Positions 51,970 through 60,994 of a stretch of DNA of 64,000 bases are shown here, piece after piece. Under the pieces are notes generated by a model. That model was not told the DNA's origin and did no database searches. It saw only the letters and a list, made by a program, of their open reading frames with translations. Every line of letters begins with the position of its first letter. The stretch's first letter is position 1. The stretch comes from Kosakonia oryziphila (GTDB taxonomy: Bacteria > Pseudomonadota > Gammaproteobacteria > Enterobacterales > Enterobacteriaceae), in assembly GCF_900094795.1 (NCBI RefSeq), contig NZ_FMBC01000017.1:25091-89090 (forward strand). The letters are read 5' to 3'. The translations under genes and the position numbers were made by a program.

Positions 51970-52538
51970 AAAAGAGCGCGATAATAATCGTGGCGCTGTT
52001 GCTGACTGCATGTAGCAGTAGCGGTAACAATAAAAGTTACTATCAGTTACCGTCGCCGCCACAAACGGCAGTGCAGGCCAGCACCGTGCAGAGCCAGGGC
52101 AATCGTCAGTTATGGGTTGAGCAAGTTTCAGTCCCGGATTACCTGGCGGGTAATGGTGTAGTGTATCAAACCACGGATGTGCAGTATGTTATTGCGAATA
52201 ACAATCTGTGGGCCAGCCCGCTTGACCAGCAGTTGCGCAATACGCTGGTCGCGAACCTGAGCAATCAGTTACCGGGTTGGGTTGTGGCATCGCAGCCGCT
52301 GGGCAGTGAACAGGACACGCTGAATGTGACGGTGACCGGTTTTCACGGGCGGTATGATGGCCGCGTTATCGTCAGCGGCGAGTGGTTGCTCAAACACCAG
52401 GGGCAACTGATTAAGCGACCATTCTATATTGGGCTCAAGCAGCAACAAGACGGGTATGACGAAATGGTGAAAATGTTGGCTCAGGGCTGGCAGCAGGAGG
52501 CGGTGAGCATAGCTGCGCAGCTAAATCGTCTACCATAA
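51966..52538 (+). CDS. pqiC: PqiC outer membrane lipoprotein
   Basis: The product is 190 aa (formerly YmbA), with a lipoprotein signal KKSAIIIVALLLTACSSS; the lipobox is LLTAC with lipidated C16. The mature part is an ABC_trans_aux (DUF330) domain, containing WVEQVSVPDYLAGNGVVYQ. PqiC sits in the outer membrane and binds the distal end of the PqiB needle. It overlaps pqiB by 4 nt and is followed by a strong terminator. Confidence 0.95.
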   Translation: MKKSAIIIVALLLTACSSSGNNKSYYQLPSPPQTAVQASTVQSQGNRQLWVEQVSVPDYLAGNGVVYQTTDVQYVIANNNLWASPLDQQLRNTLVANLSNQLPGWVVASQPLGSEQDTLNVTVTGFHGRYDGRVIVSGEWLLKHQGQLIKRPFYIGLKQQQDGYDEMVKMLAQGWQQEAVSIAAQLNRLP

Positions 52539-52557
52539 GTAAATTTAATTAATAATG

Positions 52558-52592
52558 AACCGTCATAGTTAAAAGCTGTGACGGTTTTTTTT
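52558..52592 (+). terminator. Rho-independent terminator of the pqi operon
   Basis: AACCGTCA (52558-52565) pairs with TGACGGTT (52579-52586) over a 13-nt loop, followed by TTTTTTG. It lies 20 nt after the pqiC stop. Confidence 0.88.
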
Positions 52593-52791
52593 GTCATTAT
52601 GCTCCGTACATTAGCTGTGCTGGCTCACATTTTTTGTACAAATGAATTTCCGTGTAGCTCACATTTATGACACTGGCGTGAATTTTGCGCATTGACGACA
52701 ACGCTTATTCAAGGTATTCGTTACCTGTGGTTGCGCATTAAGTAACCACTGTTTTCTTTTCCACCAGATCAAATAATGAGGGAAACGAGGC

Positions 52792-52959
52792 ATGAAGAGA
52801 CAAAAACGAGATCGCCTGGAACGGGCACATCAACGTGGTTATCAGGCTGGTATTACCGGGCGCCCGAAAGAAATGTGTCCATACCAAACCTTGAATCAAA
52901 GGTCCGAGTGGCTGGGAGGCTGGCGAGAGGCCATGGAAGACAGGGTAGTTATCGCCTGA
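52792..52959 (+). CDS. rmf: Ribosome modulation factor RMF
   Basis: The product is 55 aa, too short for routine open-frame lists and found by direct translation. It reads MKRQKRDRLERAHQRGYQ then a conserved CPYQTLNQRSEWLGGWREAM, differing from K-12 at only a few positions (T22, P25, E39, E49). It binds the 30S platform and, with HPF, dimerises 70S ribosomes into inactive 100S particles in stationary phase. GAGG precedes the ATG. The 250-bp gap upstream contains GCTCACATTT twice (52623 and 52657), possible half-sites for CRP, which is reported to activate rmf; full sites are not seen. Confidence 0.96.
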   Translation: MKRQKRDRLERAHQRGYQAGITGRPKEMCPYQTLNQRSEWLGGWREAMEDRVVIA

Positions 52960-52969
52960 TTCTGTCTCT

Positions 52970-53001
52970 TTAAAAAGAAACCTCCGCAATGCGGAGGTTT
53001 C
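52970..53001. terminator. Bidirectional terminator between rmf and fabA
   Basis: GAAACCTCCGC (52977-52987) and GCGGAGGTTTC (52991-53001) form an 11-bp perfect stem with a 3-nt loop. On the minus strand TTTTTAAAG follows, so it is a strong end for fabA; on the plus strand it ends rmf, with a weaker tail (GCCTTTATA). Confidence 0.88.
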
Positions 53002-53028
53002 GCCTTTATAACAGATGGGAATTTGCTA

Positions 53029-53547
53029 TCAGAAAGCGGAGGTGTCCTGGAACAGGCCCACTTTCAGGTCGGAAGCGGTGTAGATCACGCGACCATCGAC
53101 CAGAACTTCACCATCGGCCAGACCCATGATCAAACGACGGTTTACAATGCGTTTGAAGTGGATACGGTAAGTAACGATTTTTGCAGTCGGCAGAATCTGA
53201 CCGGTAAACTTCACTTCACCAACGCCCAGCGCACGGCCTTTACCTTCGCCGCCAAGCCAGCCGAGGTAAAAACCAACCAACTGCCACATGGCATCCAGAC
53301 CGAGGCAACCAGGCATCACCGGATCGCCGATGAAATGGCAACCAAAGAACCACTGATCCGGATTGATATCCAATTCAGCTTCGACATAGCCTTTATCAAA
53401 GTTACCGCCGGTCTCGGTCATTTTGACCACACGGTCCATCATCAACATATTTGGTGCCGGTAATTGCGGGCCTTTTGCGCCAAACAGTTCGCCGCGACCA
53501 GAGGCAAGAAGATCTTCTTTTGTATAGGATTCGCGTTTATCTACCAT
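53029..53547 (-). CDS. fabA: 3-hydroxydecanoyl-ACP dehydratase/isomerase FabA
   Basis: The product is 172 aa, a hot-dog fold homodimer. It dehydrates 3-hydroxydecanoyl-ACP and isomerises trans-2 to cis-3-decenoyl-ACP, the branch point to unsaturated fatty acids. The catalytic pair is H71 (FFGCHF) and D85 ([10 protein letters not shown]), counted with the initiator Met. I use the start at 53547 ([10 protein letters not shown]); the 21 codons upstream lie over the promoter. FabR- and FadR-like operators lie just upstream, overlapping the end of lonH. Confidence 0.98.
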   Translation of the reverse strand: MVDKRESYTKEDLLASGRGELFGAKGPQLPAPNMLMMDRVVKMTETGGNFDKGYVEAELDINPDQWFFGCHFIGDPVMPGCLGLDAMWQLVGFYLGWLGGEGKGRALGVGEVKFTGQILPTAKIVTYRIHFKRIVNRRLIMGLADGEVLVDGRVIYTASDLKVGLFQDTSAF

Positions 53548-53586
53548 GTTCTCAGTAAGCCTTATTTGTAATTTCCGACGCAGGAT

Positions 53587-53604
53587 AGCTAACACGTGTA
53601 CGCT
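53587..53604 (-). promoter_or_regulatory. FabR-like operator of fabA
   Basis: The 18-bp near-palindrome (minus strand AGCGTACACGTGTTAGCT) matches the FabR site known for fabA/fabB, about 40-57 nt upstream of the start codon. FabR represses unsaturated fatty acid synthesis genes in response to the unsaturated:saturated acyl balance. Confidence 0.75.
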
Positions 53605-53605
53605 G

Positions 53606-53622
53606 AACAAGTCCGATCAGTT
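53606..53622 (-). promoter_or_regulatory. FadR activator site of fabA
   Basis: Minus strand AACTGATCGGACTTGTT is a 17-bp imperfect palindrome resembling the FadR operator, next to the FabR site. FadR activates fabA in the absence of long-chain acyl-CoA. The site overlaps the last 6 nt of lonH. Confidence 0.75.
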
Positions 53623-55377
53623 TTGGTTAAACCAATTCAACCAGCGCAGCGGCCACGGGAAACGGTGGCGTCCATCCTGTTGCGTCGCCTGTGCAATACG
53701 TTCCTGAATGAGTTGCTTGAGGTTGTTTTGTCCTTCAGCTTCCCATGGCAGGCCTGTTAATAAAGGTAGCGCATCACGAACATCATCTACGGCCCAGATA
53801 AAGAATTGTTGTGCCTGGACCGCGTCCAGCAGCTCCTGATGCAACGAAAGATGACGCACATTTGCTGTAGGAATAATCACCCCTTGCTTACCGGTTAGTT
53901 CCCGCTGTTGGCAAATGGCGAAAAAGCCTTCGATCTTTTCATTCAACCCGCCAACCGGTTGTGAACGGCCGAACTGATCCACGGAGCCGGTAATCGCCAG
54001 ACTCTGATTGATGGGTACTTCTGCAAGGGCGCTCATTAATGCGCACAGCTCTGCCATCGAGGCGCTGTCGCCATCAACCTCGCTGTAAGACTGCTCGAAG
54101 GTGAGCGAGGCAGAGAAGGGAAGCTGCTGTTCCAGTTCCAGCTCCGCCATTAAGAACGCTTGCATGATCATCATGCCCTTTGCGTGGATGTTGCCGCCCA
54201 GTTCGGCTTTGCGTTCAATATCGTTGAACTCGCCATCACCGACATGAACGACGCAACTAATACGTGAAGGCTCGCCGAATGCGCGTGGGTGACCTGGAAA
54301 CTCGATGACTGATAGCGCGTTGATCTGACCAATCTGCTCGCCTTCGGTTTCGATGAGAATTTGTTCCAGCAGGATCTCATCCTGCATCCGTTCAGCGAGG
54401 AATCCTTCGCGCCATTCACGTTGAGCAAGCATCGAGCGAAGCTCTTCGCCACTGAATGTTGCACCTTTAGCTATCGCCGCGACTTCCCGCAACTGGCGCG
54501 CCAGCCATAATGGGCAGAGCGGCAATGTTTCCTGATCGCCGGTATAGCGCACTGCTTCACGAATGAACGGCTGCCACGCATCGGTACCGGGTGAGGGGAG
54601 CTGAGCGCTGTGTGCAACCTGCTCGACCCATTGACGCCAGATTGCTGGTGTTTCGGCATCTACAATTTGCAGTGTTTCTTCATATTCGCTGTAAATTGCC
54701 TGAGCGGCCAGGTCGGGCTCCATCTCCTGGAAATCAGCCAGCGATTCGCGTTCTCCAACAAGAATAACTTTCAGATCCAACGGCATAGACGGGATACTGA
54801 CCGGCAGAGGGCGAGATTCGTCGAAGGAGACCCAGTCAAAGCGGCGTTGCGTCACCATTGTTTTCAGACGCATCCACAGCAGCGGTTGCGCAAGCAGCGT
54901 GCGCAGGGAAATGATCAGCACACCGCCGTTTGCCTGATGTACCAGACCCGGCTGCAAAGTAATTTCATGATTGAACTGACGCAAACAACCAAACAGTTGC
55001 TCCGCCTCGATCCACTCAGCAATCACTACTGGTTTGCTTCCAGTGAAAGCAGATTGTGCGCTGGTGGCCGGGTCAAAACTTACGGATGCGCCGTTGATAT
55101 GGTATTGCCCACCGATAAGCGGGCGGTCCTGAGGAATCATTTCTCCAGTAGCGCGGGCAATAAGCGCCAGGTATTCAGCTTCTTCTGGCGCTTTTGCCAG
55201 TAAAAAGCGTGATGTTGCCTGCGGATAGAGCAGTTGCTCCAGCGCGTATTGTAATCGGGGTTGCGTATCGGCCAGCGAGAAGTCCGCTTCGTGCGCTGAT
55301 TCGGACGATTCAAAAACTTCCTGATAGCTTTCAGTATCAGGAACCAGGTCGTTCCATTCAAGTTTTGTAATGGTCAA
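53617..55377 (-). CDS. lonH: Lon-like protease LonH (YcbZ)
   Basis: The product is 586 aa, a Lon-like protein with a degenerate ATPase-like N-terminal region (no Walker A P-loop visible) and a C-terminal Lon (S16) protease domain. The Ser-Lys dyad is present: S438 in VDGDSASMA and K481 in GGLNEKIEG, 43 residues apart as in Lon. Function is little known; the E. coli homologue has been linked to ribosome or translation stress, which I would treat as tentative. Its 3' end contains the fabA FadR site. Confidence 0.93.
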   Translation of the reverse strand: MTITKLEWNDLVPDTESYQEVFESSESAHEADFSLADTQPRLQYALEQLLYPQATSRFLLAKAPEEAEYLALIARATGEMIPQDRPLIGGQYHINGASVSFDPATSAQSAFTGSKPVVIAEWIEAEQLFGCLRQFNHEITLQPGLVHQANGGVLIISLRTLLAQPLLWMRLKTMVTQRRFDWVSFDESRPLPVSIPSMPLDLKVILVGERESLADFQEMEPDLAAQAIYSEYEETLQIVDAETPAIWRQWVEQVAHSAQLPSPGTDAWQPFIREAVRYTGDQETLPLCPLWLARQLREVAAIAKGATFSGEELRSMLAQREWREGFLAERMQDEILLEQILIETEGEQIGQINALSVIEFPGHPRAFGEPSRISCVVHVGDGEFNDIERKAELGGNIHAKGMMIMQAFLMAELELEQQLPFSASLTFEQSYSEVDGDSASMAELCALMSALAEVPINQSLAITGSVDQFGRSQPVGGLNEKIEGFFAICQQRELTGKQGVIIPTANVRHLSLHQELLDAVQAQQFFIWAVDDVRDALPLLTGLPWEAEGQNNLKQLIQERIAQATQQDGRHRFPWPLRWLNWFNQN

Positions 55378-55559
55378 AGTCGTTTTTTTAGTCTGGTGTA
55401 AAGGGCGAGATTATACCGTAAACCCTTCTTTAACACACAGGGATTACGCGCTTTCGCGATGCGAAGCTGGACGATAGCTCACAGTGGACGATTTCTTTTA
55501 AGCAGAGTGGCAAAAAACTGATATTCTGAACTGAGTTACACGGTAACGTTGAGAGAGCA

Positions 55560-56012
55560 ATGAAATATCAACAACTGGAAAATCTCGAAAGCGGCTGGAA
55601 ATGGAAGTATCTGGTTAAAAAGCACCGTGAAGGGGAACTGATCACGCGTTATATAGAAGCCAGTGCTGCGAAAGAAGCCGTCGATGTATTGTTGACCCTC
55701 GAAAATGAGCCGGTACAGGTGAATGAATGGATTGGCCTCCATATCAACCCTGCGCTGGTTAACCGAATGAAACAAACTATCCGCGCCAGGCGTAAACGCC
55801 ATTTTAACGCGGAACACCAGCATACACGTAAAAAGTCGATCGACCTGGAGTTTGTCGTCTGGCAACGACTTGCGGGGCTGGCGCAGCGGCGAGGGAAAAC
55901 ACTGTCTGAAACGATTGTGCAACTGATTGAGGATGCGGAACATAAAGAGAAGTATGCTTCGCAGATGTCCACACTAAAACACGATTTGCAGGCGCTGTTA
56001 GGTAAAGAGTGA
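55560..56012 (+). CDS. matP: Ter macrodomain organiser MatP
   Basis: The product is 150 aa (formerly YcbG), a DNA-binding protein with an N-terminal four-helix bundle, a central ribbon-helix-helix (about 90-125, [20 protein letters not shown]) and a C-terminal coiled coil. MatP binds matS sites (GTGACRNYGTCAC) in the terminus macrodomain, compacts it, excludes MukBEF and links it to ZapB at the divisome. I saw no matS site in the window. ATG follows GAGAGAGCA. It is divergent from lonH and convergent with ompA. Confidence 0.97.
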   Translation: MKYQQLENLESGWKWKYLVKKHREGELITRYIEASAAKEAVDVLLTLENEPVQVNEWIGLHINPALVNRMKQTIRARRKRHFNAEHQHTRKKSIDLEFVVWQRLAGLAQRRGKTLSETIVQLIEDAEHKEKYASQMSTLKHDLQALLGKE

Positions 56013-56044
56013 GTTTTCTCTAAAGCGTGACCAGGATTTCAGAC

Positions 56045-56076
56045 AATAAAAAACCCCGCAATCTGCGGGGTTTTTG
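56045..56076. terminator. Bidirectional terminator between matP and ompA
   Basis: AAACCCCGCA (56051-56060) pairs with TGCGGGGTTT (56064-56073) over a 3-nt loop. TT follows on the plus strand and TTTATTG on the minus strand, so it is a good intrinsic terminator for both genes. Confidence 0.92.
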
Positions 56077-56089
56077 CTAAGACGTAAAC

Positions 56090-57139
56090 TTAAGCCTGCG
56101 GCTGAGTTACAACGTCTTTGCTGCCTTTCACTTCGATCTCTACACGACGATCCGGTGCCAGGCAATCAATCAGCGCTGCGCGTGCTTTCACGTTGTTGCA
56201 GGTGCTGCCAGTAACCGGGTTGGATTTGCCCATACCACGTGCGGAGATTTTGTTCGCCGGGATACCTTTGGAGACCAGGTAATCAACAACGGACTGAGCA
56301 CGTTTCTCAGACAGAGCTTTGTTGTAAGCGTCAGAACCGATACGGTCGGTGAAGCCCAGAACTACTACTGAACCGTCTTTCGGATCCAGGTTGCTCAGCT
56401 GACCATACAGCTGATCCAGCGCCTGCTGACCTTCCGGTTTCAGAGTTGCTTTGTTGAAGTTGAACAGAACGTCAGACTTCAGGGTGAAGTGTTTGGTCTG
56501 CACTTCCGGAGCCGGAGCCGGAGCCGGGGCTGCAACTACTGGAGCTGCATCTTCCTGCTGACCGAAACGATAGGAAACGCCTACGCTCAGCATACCGTTA
56601 TCCGGGCGAGCACCAACAGTGCTTGCGTCACCGATGTTGTTAACCCACTGGTATTCCAGACGGGTAGCGATATCACGAGTCAGTGCATACTCAACACCAC
56701 CAGCGAAGACCGGAGAAACACCGGTATCGTGATCTTTGAAGCCTTGGTTGCTCTGACCATCAGCACGCCATACCATACCACCCAGACGGGTGTAGATATC
56801 CAGATCGTCAGTGATCGGATAACCCAGTTTAGCAGTCAGCTGTACGCCCTGAGATTTGAACGCGCCGTTAACGGTATCACCTTTGTACGGCATACGGCCC
56901 AGCCAGTCGTAACCCATCTCGAAACCAACGTACGGGTTAACCTGGTAGCCACCGAACGCACCTGCACCAAGCTGACTTGTATGGGTCGGGCCGTCGTTCT
57001 GCCATGCCGCACCTTTGTCATGATACTGGGACCAACCCAGTTTGCCACCTGCATACCAGGTGTTATCTTTCGGAGCGGCCTGCGCTACGGTAGCGAAACC
57101 AGCCAGTGCCACTGCAATCGCGATAGCTGTCTTTTTCAT
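56090..57139 (-). CDS. ompA: Outer membrane protein A
   Basis: The product is 349 aa. The signal peptide is residues 1-21 (ending VAQA). An N-terminal 8-strand barrel (about 22-195) carries four surface loops; a proline-rich hinge follows (APAPAPAPE, about 207-215), then a periplasmic OmpA-like domain that binds peptidoglycan mDap through conserved D and R residues. Two cysteines in the C-terminal domain (STCNN, IDCLA) form the usual disulfide. Loop 1 ([16 protein letters not shown]) and loop 3 ([14 protein letters not shown]) differ from K-12, and the C-terminal domain has more changes than expected for E. coli. Confidence 0.98.
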   Translation of the reverse strand: MKKTAIAIAVALAGFATVAQAAPKDNTWYAGGKLGWSQYHDKGAAWQNDGPTHTSQLGAGAFGGYQVNPYVGFEMGYDWLGRMPYKGDTVNGAFKSQGVQLTAKLGYPITDDLDIYTRLGGMVWRADGQSNQGFKDHDTGVSPVFAGGVEYALTRDIATRLEYQWVNNIGDASTVGARPDNGMLSVGVSYRFGQQEDAAPVVAAPAPAPAPEVQTKHFTLKSDVLFNFNKATLKPEGQQALDQLYGQLSNLDPKDGSVVVLGFTDRIGSDAYNKALSEKRAQSVVDYLVSKGIPANKISARGMGKSNPVTGSTCNNVKARAALIDCLAPDRRVEIEVKGSKDVVTQPQA

Positions 57140-57300
57140 TTTTGCGCCTCGTTATCATCCAAAAATCGCCATGAAAATCTCGATGAGAAGTCACGGTTAA
57201 ATCCTTCACCGGGGGCGTTGCTCACTAAAACTATTCAGCAGATATCTTTACCTATATCTTTGGCTTATGCCGAGCACCCCTGGCGATGTAAAGTCTACAA
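57140..57300 (-). promoter_or_regulatory. ompA 5' UTR and promoter region
   Basis: By alignment from memory, transcription starts near 57284 (minus GCCAGGGGTGCTCGGCATAA), giving a leader of about 145 nt, slightly longer than the 133-134 nt of K-12. The conserved 3' part (GGATGATAACGAGGCGCAAAA) contains the ribosome site that small RNA MicA pairs with. The long structured leader stabilises ompA mRNA in E. coli; here the middle of the leader differs. Confidence 0.65.
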
Positions 57301-57506
57301 CGTAGTTGAAAACTTACAAGTGTGAACTCCGCCATGCATATGAAAAAAAAGCTTTGTATACACAATATTTAACAATTCTGTTGGTATTTTGTCTGATGCA
57401 ATTAGTCTGAAAAGCGCGCCACACAGGCTTGGTCGCTGTATTTTGCGGATAAAATGCAAAAGTAAGCTTCAGGCAAAAAAAATACCAGGAATACTCTTAA
57501 ATTTGC
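57301..57506. other. Intergenic DNA between ompA promoter and sulA
   Basis: About 200 bp without a gene. It holds the upstream part of the ompA promoter and the 3' flank of sulA. A run of eight A residues at 57477-57484 reads as T on the sulA strand and may be part of a terminator, but I see no convincing stem. Confidence 0.45.
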
Positions 57507-58016
57507 TCAATGATACAAATTTGAGTGAATTTTTATACCGGAATACTGTCTCGCAGCCAGAGGATCATGACGAACCGGACGCATAACGAAGCCGATCGCA
57601 TTGCCTTCTTCTGCCGCCATCACCAGTCGGTGATGCTCATCTTCAGTTAATTCTTCCGCATGCCAGCCAATTACGACGCTATAGTTCCCGGTGCGTAATG
57701 CGCGAATCATTGATTCCAGCGTCAGGCAAGGTGAAAGCTGGTTAACCTGCATCACCTTGGTGAGCGGCAGGCCAGCGGATTGTACCCATTCACGGCTCAG
57801 TTTCTGTTGCGGCGTTAACCATAATTGCCAGCGGGACTGCTGGCCGAGTTGCTGCAACAAGGGCAATAAAAGAAGTTGCGTCATTCCAGGCTGATCTTCG
57901 CGATAAACCACTTCGCTAATAAGCCCGGATGCACCGCGGGAGGGTTCAGCATGATTTAACGTAGTGAGTGCGGAATCGAATGTTGTTGAACGATTAGCAT
58001 AGCCTGAAGTGTACAT
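57507..58016 (-). CDS. sulA: SOS cell division inhibitor SulA
   Basis: The product is 169 aa. On DNA damage SulA binds and sequesters FtsZ to stop division and is then degraded by Lon; its C-terminus IHSNLYH keeps the degradation signal. The core [17 protein letters not shown] and [14 protein letters not shown] is conserved; the N-terminal 35 residues are variable. I use the ATG at 58016 ([10 protein letters not shown]), downstream of a LexA box; an upstream ATG would lie across that operator. Confidence 0.96.
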   Translation of the reverse strand: MYTSGYANRSTTFDSALTTLNHAEPSRGASGLISEVVYREDQPGMTQLLLLPLLQQLGQQSRWQLWLTPQQKLSREWVQSAGLPLTKVMQVNQLSPCLTLESMIRALRTGNYSVVIGWHAEELTEDEHHRLVMAAEEGNAIGFVMRPVRHDPLAARQYSGIKIHSNLYH

Positions 58017-58037
58017 AATCAATCCAGCCCTGTGGGT

Positions 58038-58057
58038 TACTGTATAAACATACAGTA
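58038..58057 (-). promoter_or_regulatory. LexA (SOS) box of sulA
   Basis: TACTGTATAAACATACAGTA is a 20-bp near-perfect palindrome fitting the SOS consensus TACTGTATATATATACAGTA with two mismatches. It lies 22 nt upstream of the sulA start. A tight box like this fits sulA as a late SOS gene. Confidence 0.95.
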
Positions 58058-58233
58058 ACCCCTGGATGCTCAAAGATCAACCTCAATTTCTGAAACTATC
58101 TCGCATTTTTGTTTTGTCTTTAGCACACAACGTAAAATTCGCTTGCCGTCCCGTCCACAGTTGCCTATGTTCCTGCCTAACGAAACAGCTAACATCGTGG
58201 TGGTTTTACTATGTGATTTATAAGGAAAAAATC

Positions 58234-58854
58234 ATGGAAGACCTTTCTTATCAGCGTATTTATCAATCATGTGAATGTCTCACATCGCTTGGCGAAATTC
58301 GTCACCGTGCTCATTTTGGCGGTTATAGCTTGTCGGTGGATGACACGGTTTTTGCGATGGTGGCCGAAGGGGAGCTTTACCTGCGGGCTTGTGAACAAAG
58401 TGCTCAGTATGCAATAACGCACCATGCGCCACTTTTAGTCTTCAACAAACGTGGACGGGAGGTTTCGTTAAATTACTATTTCGTGGATCAGACGTTATGG
58501 AACGATCTCCCTATGCTGCTGGAACTTTCGGCCTATTCTCTTGATGCTGCCCGGCGTGAAAAAGCACAGCGCAGCGCCAGGAAACGTCTGCGCGATCTAC
58601 CCAATCTGACGTTTCAGCTAGAAACGCAGCTTTATGATGCCGGGATTATGGATGTGCAGACGTTGCGTCTTCTTGGTGCGAAGGCGAGTTGGCTGAGGCT
58701 ACGGAAGGTGAACCGCCATCTGGGTGTGAGAATCCTTCTGGCGCTTGAAGGCGCCATCGCTGGACTGCACGAAGCGGCGCTCCCGGCGCAGACGCGCCAG
58801 GAACTGATGGAATGGTTCGCTATTATGAAGAAGAAAACGGCTAATCCTCACTGA
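58234..58854 (+). CDS. sxy: Competence regulator Sxy (TfoX)
   Basis: The product is 206 aa, with an N-terminal TfoX domain (about 10-100, FGGYSLSVDDTVFAMV, GELYLRAC) and a C-terminal helix-hairpin-helix-like TfoX domain (about 110-200, LLGAKASWLRLR, ALEGAIAGLHEAALP). Sxy works with CRP at CRP-S promoters to switch on DNA-uptake genes; ycaI (comEC) in this window belongs to that kind of regulon. The start at 58234 follows TAAGGA; the open frame continues upstream through the sulA promoter and is not used. It is one of the most diverged proteins here relative to K-12. Confidence 0.94.
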   Translation: MEDLSYQRIYQSCECLTSLGEIRHRAHFGGYSLSVDDTVFAMVAEGELYLRACEQSAQYAITHHAPLLVFNKRGREVSLNYYFVDQTLWNDLPMLLELSAYSLDAARREKAQRSARKRLRDLPNLTFQLETQLYDAGIMDVQTLRLLGAKASWLRLRKVNRHLGVRILLALEGAIAGLHEAALPAQTRQELMEWFAIMKKKTANPH

Positions 58855-60977
58855 GCCAGTTGGCTTTTCAGTCGGCAAATTTCCGGCAACAAAGCAATAA
58901 GCAGTCCAATCTGTTGAAGGACCAGCGGTTCTTTGCTATCCGGGCGCGGATCTAAATGTTTAATGCGCTGCGACAGGGAACTTAGTGTTTCCTGTACGCG
59001 CGCATGATCGGAAGGGAGATGATGCAGTGCATCGTCTACATAACAGACGGCGTCATCAAGCAGATGCAAAATATCAGGGTGGGTGAGCTGCTCGCGATGC
59101 GCACCAAGTGCAGAAATATAGCTGGTAAAGGTGTGGTTCAGGCAGAGTAAACGGAATGCCACATCGCGGAGTTCAGGCGATGCGCCAGGTTCTGAAGACA
59201 TATTGGATACGACCGATGCCAGCTCAGCATCGCGGTTGTAGGCATTACGCCGGGCAATACGGTACGCCAACCGGTTGTCTCGCCCCTGATGATACTGTTC
59301 CAGAATAGCGTCGAGGTAACGGCAGTTGGCATCGAAAGCCTGCTCTGTCACGCGTGGCAGGTGGCGAAAACGCCAGTCAGGCCAGATAAAACTTACCGCC
59401 GCCCAGGCAATCACGCAGCCTATCAGCGTGTCGATGATACGGGGAATTGCCACTTCAAAGCCCTCACCGAGCAGATTAAAGCAGAGCAGCACCAGCAGGG
59501 TGATAAACATCGTAGCATGGGCGTATTGCACGGTGCGAAAAGCAAAAAACAGTACGCCGGTGATCACGATCAACACCAGTTGCCCTTCATGGGAAGGAAC
59601 GAAATAGAGCACGGGTAAACCTATCGCCACACCCACCAGCGTGCCAATGACGCGCAGGGTCAGGCGATGGCGAGTGGCGTTATAGTTGGGCTGGCAGACG
59701 AAAAGACTGGTCAGCAAGATCCAGTAACCATGCTGTAAGCCGGTTATCTGAATAAATGCGTAGCCTACACACAGTACCAGCGACATACGTACGGCGTGGC
59801 GGAAAAGCGCAGATTCCGGCGTCAGATTATTGCGCAGCCGCAACCAGGTATCGCTAAAACTATTCAGGCGGTCATCAGCTAACTGGTTTTCTGTCTCATT
59901 CAGAAGCTGGGACTGTGGTTGTTCCGTTTCGATTGTCGCTAATTGCGCGTCAATCGCGCGCAGGTTATCGAGCAGAAACCCCAGGGCTTTCAAATGATCG
60001 GCTGACGTCACACCGCTGGCGCGAATGCGATCTAACGCGGCATCAAGATGCGTAAACGCACGCTCGAAACGTGAATCATGTTGGTAGGGCGTTCGTAGCA
60101 GAATGGCGCGTGACAGCCTGTCGCAGGCCTGCGACTGCATTGATAGCAGACGCTGAAAGCGGAACATCACATCGCTGTAACGGAAATGTTCGCGCAGCGT
60201 CTGGTATTGAATGTGAGATGAGCTGGCGCGTTCATGGATATCCTGCGCGGCAAAATAGTAATGCAGGGACTGGCGTGTGCTTCGTTGTCCACGATCGCCA
60301 CGCAGGCGCGTCAACAAGGTTACTTTCGTCTGGTTGAGCGTGGCAACGAGCTGACCATTCGCCAACGCCAGATCGTAAAGCGGCGCCTGACTTTCATCTT
60401 CAATATCCGGATCAAACAGACGTGATTTCAGTTCAAGATAGTGCGCCAGTTGCCCATAGCAACGTGAAAGGTTGTCCTGCAAAGCACGAACGGGGAAAAC
60501 CAGGTACCCAACCAGCGTCAGGAAGTTAAACCAGATTGCGCCTGCCAGCAACAGCAGCGGTTGCTGATACCACTGGTCGAAAAGTGAAACCCCCAGCATG
60601 GTGTAGACAGCAATCAGCAAGGCACCAAAGGCAATGGTGGCGTAGCGCTGCCCAAGTCCGCCCAACAAGATAAAGCCGCAGGTGGAGCTGATAAGCCCGA
60701 TAGCAAACAGCCATGGCCACGGGAACAGCAATTCAACGGAAGCGGAAGCAATAAAAAAGGAGACCAATGTGATGATCAGGTTCTTCAGCCGTCCGCTCAG
60801 GCGATCATCCAGATCTGCCAGGGCGGCAGCCACGACGCCCAACGTTAAGGGAATAGTTAATTTGACCTCACCAAGCAACCAGGGTAGTGCTGCTGTACCG
60901 CAGAGGGCAATAAAAATTCTGACGTTATACAGCCAGGCGCTATTCCATGTGTAACGACGAAGCAGAGGGCTTAACAT
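58848..60977 (-). CDS. yccS: YccS, FUSC-family inner membrane protein
   Basis: The product is 709 aa, related to the AaeB/FUSC proteins. Two clusters of about five to six membrane helices (about 15-165 and 400-520) each precede a soluble helical domain. The YccS_N region has FILLGGLGQRYATIAFGALL and the second cluster YNATRHRLTLRVIGTLVG. Transport of aromatic acids or similar compounds is a family guess; no substrate is known. It is a few residues shorter than K-12 at the C-terminus. Its end overlaps sxy by 7 nt (convergent), and yccF lies 17 nt upstream on the same strand. Confidence 0.92.
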   Translation of the reverse strand: MLSPLLRRYTWNSAWLYNVRIFIALCGTAALPWLLGEVKLTIPLTLGVVAAALADLDDRLSGRLKNLIITLVSFFIASASVELLFPWPWLFAIGLISSTCGFILLGGLGQRYATIAFGALLIAVYTMLGVSLFDQWYQQPLLLLAGAIWFNFLTLVGYLVFPVRALQDNLSRCYGQLAHYLELKSRLFDPDIEDESQAPLYDLALANGQLVATLNQTKVTLLTRLRGDRGQRSTRQSLHYYFAAQDIHERASSSHIQYQTLREHFRYSDVMFRFQRLLSMQSQACDRLSRAILLRTPYQHDSRFERAFTHLDAALDRIRASGVTSADHLKALGFLLDNLRAIDAQLATIETEQPQSQLLNETENQLADDRLNSFSDTWLRLRNNLTPESALFRHAVRMSLVLCVGYAFIQITGLQHGYWILLTSLFVCQPNYNATRHRLTLRVIGTLVGVAIGLPVLYFVPSHEGQLVLIVITGVLFFAFRTVQYAHATMFITLLVLLCFNLLGEGFEVAIPRIIDTLIGCVIAWAAVSFIWPDWRFRHLPRVTEQAFDANCRYLDAILEQYHQGRDNRLAYRIARRNAYNRDAELASVVSNMSSEPGASPELRDVAFRLLCLNHTFTSYISALGAHREQLTHPDILHLLDDAVCYVDDALHHLPSDHARVQETLSSLSQRIKHLDPRPDSKEPLVLQQIGLLIALLPEICRLKSQLAQ

Positions 60978-60994
60978 AGCGGCAATTGATCCGG

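Noticed and set aside
52616..52670. Full CRP site upstream of rmf
   Set aside because: Two copies of GCTCACATTT (52623, 52657) look like half-sites, but no TGTGA lies at the 6-nt spacing; only half-sites can be stated.
58066..58233. Extended N-terminus of sxy (56 more codons)
   Set aside because: It begins within the sulA promoter next to the LexA box; the start at 58234 has a ribosome site and gives the family length.
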